Part shown: positions 1 through 5,131 of the stretch, piece by piece
Numbering within the stretch: position 1 is the stretch's first letter
How the letters are laid out: each line of letters starts with the position of its first letter
DNA from: Chrysochromulina tobinii
Lineage: Eukaryota > Haptophyta > Prymnesiales > Chrysochromulinaceae
Reading direction: 5' to 3'
NCBI GenBank assembly: GCA_001275005.1
Contig: JWZX01001304.1
Span: forward strand, 1-12,422
DNA length: 12,422 bases
The notes under the pieces: generated by a model
Seen by the model: only the letters and a program-made list of their open reading frames with translations
Database searches by the model: none
Told to the model about the DNA's origin: nothing
Made by a program: the position numbers and the translations under genes

Positions 1-203
1 GTTCGTCTTATTGATAAAGACGCAGAATTCGTCGAAGTCGAGGGTGCCATTATTATCTTCGTCAACGGTCGAGAAGATCTCATCAAACATCGGCTTTGGT
101 ATCGTGTAGCCGCACCGAAGGACTGCGTCGGCGAGCTCATCCTTCGTCAGTTTGCCATCACCGTCGTCATACTGGAAGAAGATGGCCCGAAGCTCGGCCT
201 CCG
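1..203. repeat. Direct repeat, copy 1 (second copy at 2345-2547)
   Basis: Positions 1-203 match 2345-2547 with only two differences that I can find, at 89 and 121. One changes Thr to Met in the protein and one is synonymous. Similarity then breaks for about 185 bases and resumes from about 395 to 525 (against about 2595-2725) at roughly 90 percent identity. The left end of the repeat is set by the window edge. Confidence 0.95.
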
Positions 204-516
204 GGACACCCTTGTCGGGACCCCACTCGAAGATCCCACTCAACTGGCCAGCCAATGCAGCAGATGCCCCCTTGTCCAGCCCGAATGTGGGCGCGCTTGG
301 TGGTCTATCGGCCATCGCCTTCTCCGCCGCCGCCTTCTCAGCCGCCGCCTGCTCGGCCGCCGCCTTCAAGAGTATGTCGGTGGAAGGCGGCTGTAAAGGC
401 GAGGCGAACATACGAACTTGACCCAAAGTCGAGTGGCCCAATGCGGAGGGGTGCCCACATACGCGCGTTGGCGACGCGGGTACCCAAGCTAGCGCAGCAA
501 GGACGTCTGTCCGCAT
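1..516 (-). CDS. EF-hand protein, N-terminal part (tandem paralogue of the EF-hand/LCIB carbonic anhydrase); C-terminus beyond the window
   Basis: An open frame of 172 codons runs from an ATG at 516-514 off the left edge. Two EF-hands are visible. The first loop, residues 116-127, has Tyr in place of the first Asp; the second, 152-163, is canonical (DEDNNGTLDFDE). The EF-hand part is almost identical to the gene at 1160-2716, and both copies start at the same aligned ATG. Two things differ. The signal-peptide core has become polar (MRTDVLAALAW, against MLIAVFAALAW in the neighbour). The linker before the EF-hands is 48 residues longer, with an Ala/Glu/Lys-rich stretch (LKAAAEQAAAEKAAAEKA) that could be helical. 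No stop or frameshift interrupts the visible part. Whether a carbonic anhydrase domain follows lies outside the window. By inference it is a calcium-binding paralogue with changed targeting; early decay of the gene is possible. Confidence 0.75.
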   Translation of the reverse strand, partial: MRTDVLAALAWVPASPTRVCGHPSALGHSTLGQVRMFASPLQPPSTDILLKAAAEQAAAEKAAAEKAMADRPPSAPTFGLDKGASAALAGQLSGIFEWGPDKGVPEAELRAIFFQYDDGDGKLTKDELADAVLRCGYTIPKPMFDEIFSTVDEDNNGTLDFDEFCVFINKTN

Positions 517-1159
517 CGACCCGCGGAAAGTGCTCAAGTTCAGTACCGTACATTGTAGAGGATACGTGCACAGTAAAGTACTGTGAATGAACTGCTGTTC
601 ATTCACACCATACGTAAACAGCAACACAGCACTCTCGAAATACTGTTCATTCACAACACACCAACACATACAACGCAATCTCAAATACGTGGAAGGCAAC
701 ACTCTACACTGTTCACATTCATTTATGAAAACACACCACATGTGTGTGAGCCACTGTGAACTGTGCCGCGGAGCGCAATATCGGTCACACCGCGAGAGTT
801 GCATGCAAACAGACCAACTCGGGTACACCTAGACTTGTGACACCCTTTTTAGGTTCGGTTCTGATAACTGAGCGACCCAGAACAGATCTATTTCCACGTT
901 CTTTGCGGCCCCCGGCCCCTAAATCGGAACCGGGTACGGACGTGTGTCCTGTCCCCCGGCAAACTCTGTGAACACAAACCTCGTGTGACAAGACGTTCGC
1001 GGGGATCAAGGAGTCGAGCGTCTCTCGCTCTGGGAATTGGGAGTCGGCTCCGTGGTGCCTGTTTAATGTCACCGGGGCAGCTCCACCACCACGAGCTCCG
1101 TCTGCACGGGATGGTTCCCGTTAGGCTCGGGTGCTCAACGCGGGTGGAGTGCGCGCTTT
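517..1159. other. Intergenic region between the tandem paralogues
   Basis: No convincing gene is seen on either strand; the short open frames have no recognisable domains. It should hold the upstream region of the left paralogue and the 3' end region of the carbonic anhydrase gene. The part from 570 to 760 is AT-richer, CA-rich and carries several copies of a GTTCATTCACA motif. A weak 6-base inverted repeat, GTTCTG/CAGAAC, lies at 858-863 and 878-883. Confidence 0.6.
582..607. repeat. 11-bp perfect inverted repeat with a 4-base loop
   Basis: TGTGAATGAAC (582-592) and GTTCATTCACA (597-607) are perfect reverse complements separated by TGCT. The right arm is repeated exactly at 645-655, and looser relatives occur near 709 and 757. 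It lies 66-91 bases upstream of the likely ATG of the minus-strand paralogue (514-516), so it could be a transcription-factor site or a hairpin in the 5' untranslated region. The role is inferred. Confidence 0.7.
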
Positions 1160-2716
1160 TCAGCTGCCGAACCCCTTCAATCGAGCTTCTTCAAGCTTCT
1201 TCAAGAGCACCTTGGCCTTTCGAGCATCCGGGTTGCTCCGATCGAGCACCCGTTTCGCGACGTCTTGGGAGCCCAGAATCGGCACGAGGTCGGGTTTCGC
1301 GCCAAACGTCTCCGCAAACAGGTCAGAAGGTGTGAGGTACTGGAGTTGTTTGGTGCGCAGCTCGAAGCTTAGAGGCTGGAAAAAGTCGCCTCCAGTCCTG
1401 CGGTTGATCATGATGCCGCCGACGATGGCGACCTCGGTGGCCCAATCCCACACGTCCGACGTCTCCTTGATGCAGTCGTCGAGGAGGTCCCGCACGATCG
1501 TGTACATCTGATACGTGACATACGTGATCGGATCCCCAGCCTTCTCGATGCCCGGAATGAGCGGTTTGAGGCGGTCGATGATGATGCCAAGCTCAGGGTC
1601 GAACTCATAGTCAGCCTCCTTTGTGTCCAGCATGGTCATCAGCGAGGCCGGCAGCAACTGCGGATTCTTCACGGCCTTCTCCGCTTCGTCCTTGATCGCC
1701 TTGTACGAGCCCACGGCCGCACCGCACGCCTTAGAGACCTGGGACTGGCCCTCTCTCTCCAGAGCGCCTATCACGCCGTACGCATCGATGCCAACGTGCG
1801 GTGCGAAGAAGATGAGCAGTTTGCCGTTGTCCGGCACGTGGTGAAGAAACGCACGGAAGCCGGACTTGCCTGCGAACGGCAGGCCGCCCAAGCCGCCCAG
1901 AGAGAATCCCTCTTGCCATCGCGACACCATCAGATTTACGAGCTCCTCTGCGTTCTGGTTCACCTCGTCCGAGCACACGCTGTGGGCGAAGAGCGTGTTG
2001 GCGGGGGTGAAGCCGCGCCGGTAGAGGGTGCTCGCCACCTTGGCGTCGAGATCACTCGAGAGGAGCGCAGTGGGGAAGTATTTGTTCTGCGCCGCCTCCG
2101 CCTTGGGGTCCACATAGATGCCACGGAAGGTCTTCTGCGCCCAAGCGTATTCGTCGTCGTATCTGCTGACGCCGAAGGCTGCAATAGTTGAGAGAGCCAC
2201 GAAGAGAACGGTACGGCGCCGCGCTAGGAGATCCCGATTTGCAGCAAACTGCGCAAACTCAAACTTGTCGACGGACCCGCTGTTGTCCGCGTCGTAAGTC
2301 CTGAAGAGATCCATCGCGTCTATGACGCTCTGCTGTGGCTTCAAGTTCGTCTTATTGATAAAGACGCAGAATTCGTCGAAGTCGAGGGTGCCATTATTAT
2401 CTTCGTCAACGGTCGAGAAGATCTCATCAAACGTCGGCTTTGGTATCGTGTAGCCGCACCGAAGAACTGCGTCGGCGAGCTCATCCTTCGTCAGTTTGCC
2501 ATCACCGTCGTCATACTGGAAGAAGATGGCCCGAAGCTCGGCCTCCGAGGACTTGGCCTCACCCAAAAGAAGGCGGTCGAAGAGGGGAGGCGGTGAAGGC
2601 GAGGCGGTCATACGGACTTGACCCAAAGTCGAGTGGCTCAACGCGGAGGGGTGGCCACATACGCGCGTTGGCGACGCGGGTACCCAAGCGAGTGCAGCAA
2701 AGACGGCTATCAGCAT
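1160..2716 (-). CDS. EF-hand protein fused to an LCIB/theta-type carbonic anhydrase domain, probably plastid- or secretory-targeted
   Basis: A protein of 518 residues. The longer frame begins with GTG at 2749; the first in-frame ATG (2714-2716) fits better and aligns with the paralogue start. Residues 1-15 look like a signal peptide, followed by a Ser/Thr/Arg-bearing stretch, as in bipartite plastid presequences. EF-hand loops lie at 68-79 (Tyr at position 1, probably weak), 104-115 and 142-153 (both canonical). A hydrophobic segment at 170-183 follows three arginines and may be a membrane anchor. From about residue 217 the sequence matches the LCIB/LCIC family, with the block GGLGGLPFAGKSGF and FFAPHVG. 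Candidate zinc ligands are C248 (HSVCSDEVN), H292 or H293 (LHHVPD) and C331 (KACGAAVG), the Cys-His-Cys set of this beta-CA-like family. The expected role is CO2/bicarbonate interconversion in a carbon-concentrating mechanism. Calcium control is inferred from the EF-hands. Confidence 0.85.
   Translation of the reverse strand: MLIAVFAALAWVPASPTRVCGHPSALSHSTLGQVRMTASPSPPPLFDRLLLGEAKSSEAELRAIFFQYDDGDGKLTKDELADAVLRCGYTIPKPTFDEIFSTVDEDNNGTLDFDEFCVFINKTNLKPQQSVIDAMDLFRTYDADNSGSVDKFEFAQFAANRDLLARRRTVLFVALSTIAAFGVSRYDDEYAWAQKTFRGIYVDPKAEAAQNKYFPTALLSSDLDAKVASTLYRRGFTPANTLFAHSVCSDEVNQNAEELVNLMVSRWQEGFSLGGLGGLPFAGKSGFRAFLHHVPDNGKLLIFFAPHVGIDAYGVIGALEREGQSQVSKACGAAVGSYKAIKDEAEKAVKNPQLLPASLMTMLDTKEADYEFDPELGIIIDRLKPLIPGIEKAGDPITYVTYQMYTIVRDLLDDCIKETSDVWDWATEVAIVGGIMINRRTGGDFFQPLSFELRTKQLQYLTPSDLFAETFGAKPDLVPILGSQDVAKRVLDRSNPDARKAKVLLKKLEEARLKGFGS
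2345..2547. repeat. Direct repeat, copy 2 (EF-hand region of the carbonic anhydrase gene)
   Basis: This is the second copy of the repeat at 1-203. It encodes EF-hands 1 and 2 of the EF-hand/LCIB protein. The flanking targeting-peptide region (about 2595-2725) is also shared with 395-525 but is clearly more diverged. Confidence 0.95.
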
Positions 2717-2746
2717 CGACCCGACGGAAGTCGACGTGAGAGAGCT

Positions 2747-2752
2747 CACGTG
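2747..2752. promoter_or_regulatory. CACGTG palindrome (G-box-like) upstream of the carbonic anhydrase start
   Basis: A CACGTG hexamer sits about 31 bases upstream of the chosen ATG on the minus strand. G-box elements of this sequence bind bHLH and bZIP factors in plants, but a hexamer is expected often by chance, and no promoter architecture is known here. It would lie within the untranslated leader or core promoter. Confidence 0.2.
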
Positions 2753-2913
2753 ACCTGAGCGCGCGTGCTCTGATTTCTTCGTGTTTCTATATTTGCTATG
2801 TCGGACCCGGAATTACCCGAGATTCCCATATGTGACGAATCTCATGGCTGCCTAATGAAGAGAAGACGAAACCCTGGGAAATGTTTATTTCTTAGATACC
2901 GGGTACGTAAGTG

Positions 2914-2953
2914 TCAAGTCAAGTCAAGTCAAGCCAAATCAAGCCTTGACTTG
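2914..2953. repeat. TCAAG pentanucleotide repeat with an inverted arm
   Basis: Four perfect TCAAG units (2914-2933) are followed by CCAAA and TCAAG and then an inverted arm. CAAGTCAAG (2925-2933) pairs with CTTGACTTG (2945-2953), giving a 9-bp stem. The block is flanked by the direct repeat TACCGGGTA at 2897-2905 and 2954-2962, each closely followed by TAAGTG. The layout resembles a small microsatellite or a relic of an inserted element. Confidence 0.8.
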
Positions 2954-3021
2954 TACCGGGTAAGTGCTAACCCATCGTGAGGGAGCGACCGACCTCGCAC
3001 GAGTTTAAGCTTTAACCCAAG

Positions 3022-3120
3022 ACCGGCTGTGTAGATGGCGTCCGTCTGCTCGGCGGTGAGAGCGCCGCTGTGAAACATCTCGGAGTACATGAAGGCTCGA
3101 ATTTTGCATTGCCCCATGTA
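3022..3120 (-). pseudogene. Possible laminin-G/concanavalin-like C-terminal fragment
   Basis: Within a longer open minus-strand frame, 33 residues read like the end of a LamG jelly-roll domain: a KIRAFMYSE strand followed by GALTAEQTDAIYTAG. In such domains the last strand is followed by an L-(T/S)-x-E-(Q/E) helix ending in (L/I)Y. No convincing remainder of the domain is seen upstream in any frame, and the sequence after it degenerates into the TCAAG repeat. It could be a decayed fragment, a terminal exon of a spliced gene, or chance. Confidence 0.3.
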
Positions 3121-3476
3121 TGTACGTACCCTCACCGTCCGCGCGGTGCGGGTGGCACCGGTGGCCCGGCGAGGCGCTCGTGTTGAGAGTTGACTAACGT
3201 GATAACAGTCTTGTCGAGAGAAACGTGCAGGTCGCGATAAAGCAGTGGCGCTCATCATGGCGCAAGTCAAGCAGCTGAGCTCCGTGTGACGAGATTTCGT
3301 ACCGGGCAGTCCCGCGAGGCCACCTGCCCCTGACCCCCTGTGCCCCACCTTGACCCAGACGCTTCCCAGCTCCGGCCCTCCGCATAAGCTCCGCAAATGC
3401 ACGATACGCCTCCGCCGTGCTCGGGTACCCATGATTAAATGGACGCACTCAGGGCAATTAAATTCGGCAATAGGGT

Positions 3477-3516
3477 CCATCAGGGACAATCAGGGAAAAT
3501 CAGGGAGGATCGGGTA
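3477..3516. repeat. 10-bp tandem repeat, four units
   Basis: Units CCATCAGGGA, CAATCAGGGA, AAATCAGGGA and GGATCGGGTA lie end to end, and looser copies (CAATCAGAGG, CAATCGGGCA) continue to about 3570. It is noncoding and low in complexity, with no sign of a mobile element. Confidence 0.75.
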
Positions 3517-3832
3517 ACTGATGAGGGATACAATCAGAGGCATTCCGGTGGGCAATCGGGCACGGGAGCGGATCGGGTGTACCTCATGAGGGACGCAATC
3601 ACTTCAGCATGGCAATCAGTCACAGTACGCAGTCGCAGACCGCGGCAGACGTGTCATCACGGGTACGAGGTTTCAGGTTACAGTACGTTAGTAGTACGGA
3701 CGAACGCGACGCGTGTGAAGTTCATGTTCCCCCCCCACTCAGTAAAAAATTCCACGCGGTCGTCCACACGCTGCGTCGTTTACGTCCTATACTCACATTA
3801 CTGACTGATGCCGGTATAGGGTATAGTTTCTG

Positions 3833-4498
3833 TCAAGCGTCCCACCTTCTCGCGCCGGCTGACCGCTCGCGCCTCGCGCCGAACTCGAACGGGTTGCCGC
3901 CGCCGGCCGCCGGTGAGGCCGTCGGAGACGCCGCGCCTGGCCTCGCGCTGTTCGACTCCCAGAATCGTCGCATGGCCTCGCTGTAGCCGGGGACGGCAAC
4001 GCGCGAGAGCGCGTTGCCGAAGGAAGCAGCCACGCTCGGGCTGGTGCTGAACGACACCCACGAGTGGCCGCTGAGGATATTGTCAATCTCCTCGACAATC
4101 TCCGGCTGCGGGTGGCCGACGCCGACTACAGCCTTCCAGAACGTGATGTACTCGTCCCAAGTGATGCTGTCGTTGCCATCCGCGTCAAGCTGATCGAACA
4201 TGGATGAGGCGTTCACACGCGCAAAGTTCGAGCCCCAATATGCGGTCGCCTCTGCTCTGCTGAGCTCTCCGTTTCCGTCAGTGTCGATGGCCTGGAAGAG
4301 CTCCCGCAGCTTCTTCAGCAAATTTTTCTGCAGCGTGACGCCTGCCGCGAGTTGCTCGATGGGTACCTCGCCAATGAGCCGGCCTTCGGCAGACCACCTG
4401 TAGCGCTGCGTCTTAGGCTCGTCGATTTTCTGCCGTTGGGCCAGCAGCGACTCAGCCTGCTGGCGCTCGATTGAAGCCTCGTCCCACTTCAAGGGCAT
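3833..4498 (-). CDS. Small EF-hand calcium-binding protein
   Basis: The supported core is 221 residues from the ATG at 4498-4496. An EF-hand pair lies in the middle: loop 1 at 72-83 is canonical (DTDGNGELSRAE); loop 2 at 105-116 has Asp where Gly is expected at position 6 (DADGNDSITWDE) but keeps the other ligands. The N-terminal 66 residues are charged and probably helical (ERQQAESLLAQRQKIDE); the C-terminus is Ala/Pro/Gly/Arg-rich and probably disordered. The frame stays open upstream to GTG at 5062, with an ATG at 4925-4927 giving 364 residues. That stretch is AT-rich at 4540-4700 and unlike coding sequence. A TTCCAG directly before TCATG could be a splice acceptor, so an upstream exon carrying a targeting peptide is possible. 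The function beyond calcium binding is unknown. Confidence 0.65.
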   Translation of the reverse strand: MPLKWDEASIERQQAESLLAQRQKIDEPKTQRYRWSAEGRLIGEVPIEQLAAGVTLQKNLLKKLRELFQAIDTDGNGELSRAEATAYWGSNFARVNASSMFDQLDADGNDSITWDEYITFWKAVVGVGHPQPEIVEEIDNILSGHSWVSFSTSPSVAASFGNALSRVAVPGYSEAMRRFWESNSARPGAASPTASPAAGGGNPFEFGARRERSAGARRWDA

Positions 4499-5131
4499 GA
4501 CTGGAAGCCCAGCGAAGACTTCAAACAGGGCGATGGATGGATGGTTGGTCTGACACGCGCCGCGGCTGCATTCTTGCAAATCCAAACTTTCAACTTTGGC
4601 AAGAAGTTTTGAGAAACAGAGAGGGAAAACGCTATTAAAAACCGGAAATCGCATGAACATCCACGTTGAACGCAAGAACCAGACCAGCGGCTCACGACAC
4701 CGAGATTGCAGAGCGATTCCGAGGCGGCTGAATTTGGGCTGATCGTCAAGCGTGAGGTCGCGCATGCTGAGCGGCGGCGGCGCATGCACGGCGGGAGCAA
4801 GACACACCCCCGCAGAGGCAGCGCCGCCGCTCATGAGGGGGAAGGCACGCTTCTTACGGCTGGCCCGAGGGAGGCTCGCGGCTACTTGAAGCAGGGGCAG
4901 CAGCACTCGACCGCTTCCTGAATGCATTCCCCCAGGCAGGGCGGCTGCTCGCAGCAGCGCCACGTCGAGCTGCCACACCTCCACTCCCAGAAACAGACCC
5001 TGAGCATAGCGAGCCGGTCGGAGCAGGCGTGAGGGGCAGGGGGCGCTCAGCGGTGGGAGCACACGAGGGGCGCGCGGGGCGGGGACGAGCCGAGCGGTGC
5101 GAAAGGCTGGGGGTTCGAAAACTTCAGGGAG
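4499..5131. other. Upstream region or possible first exon of the small EF-hand gene
   Basis: The minus-strand frame of the EF-hand gene continues without a stop to 5062. Its ATG at 4925-4927 would give a hydrophobic, Arg/Lys-flanked start (RVLLPLLQVAASLPRA) and a stretch ending in APPPLSMR, which is reminiscent of a targeting peptide. The part nearest the EF-hand gene (4540-4700) has low GC and a poor amino-acid profile, suggesting intron or untranslated sequence. No other gene is seen. Confidence 0.35.

Larger units (their letters stand above)
2717..3832. other. Intergenic region with short tandem repeats
   Basis: About 1.1 kb without a convincing intact gene. It holds a TCAAG repeat with a hairpin (2914-2953), a four-unit 10-bp tandem repeat (3477-3516), a run of eight C near 3730, and a possible laminin-G-like coding remnant on the minus strand (3022-3120). 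The 2929-3489 minus-strand frame is open for 186 codons, but most of it looks like low-information Arg/Ala/Thr sequence. It probably includes the promoter of the carbonic anhydrase gene and the 3' end of the small EF-hand gene. Confidence 0.55.

Noticed and set aside
785-1072. 95-codon minus-strand open frame between the paralogues
   Set aside because: It shows no domain, motif or coding-like composition that stands out from intergenic sequence.
1184-1203. Tandem AGCTTCTTCA 10-mer
   Set aside because: It lies inside the carbonic anhydrase gene and is explained by codons for a charged Leu/Lys/Glu helix.
2717-2749. Eleven extra N-terminal residues on the carbonic anhydrase frame
   Set aside because: They begin at GTG, which is unlikely in a nuclear gene, and the aligned paralogue starts at the same later ATG (514-516).
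3477-3570. 10-bp repeats considered as a CRISPR array
   Set aside because: The units abut with no spacers and are far too short; this is a small degenerate tandem repeat in a eukaryotic context.
5111-5117. GGTTCGA resembling a tRNA T-loop
   Set aside because: No acceptor or anticodon stem could be paired around it, so no tRNA gene is supported.
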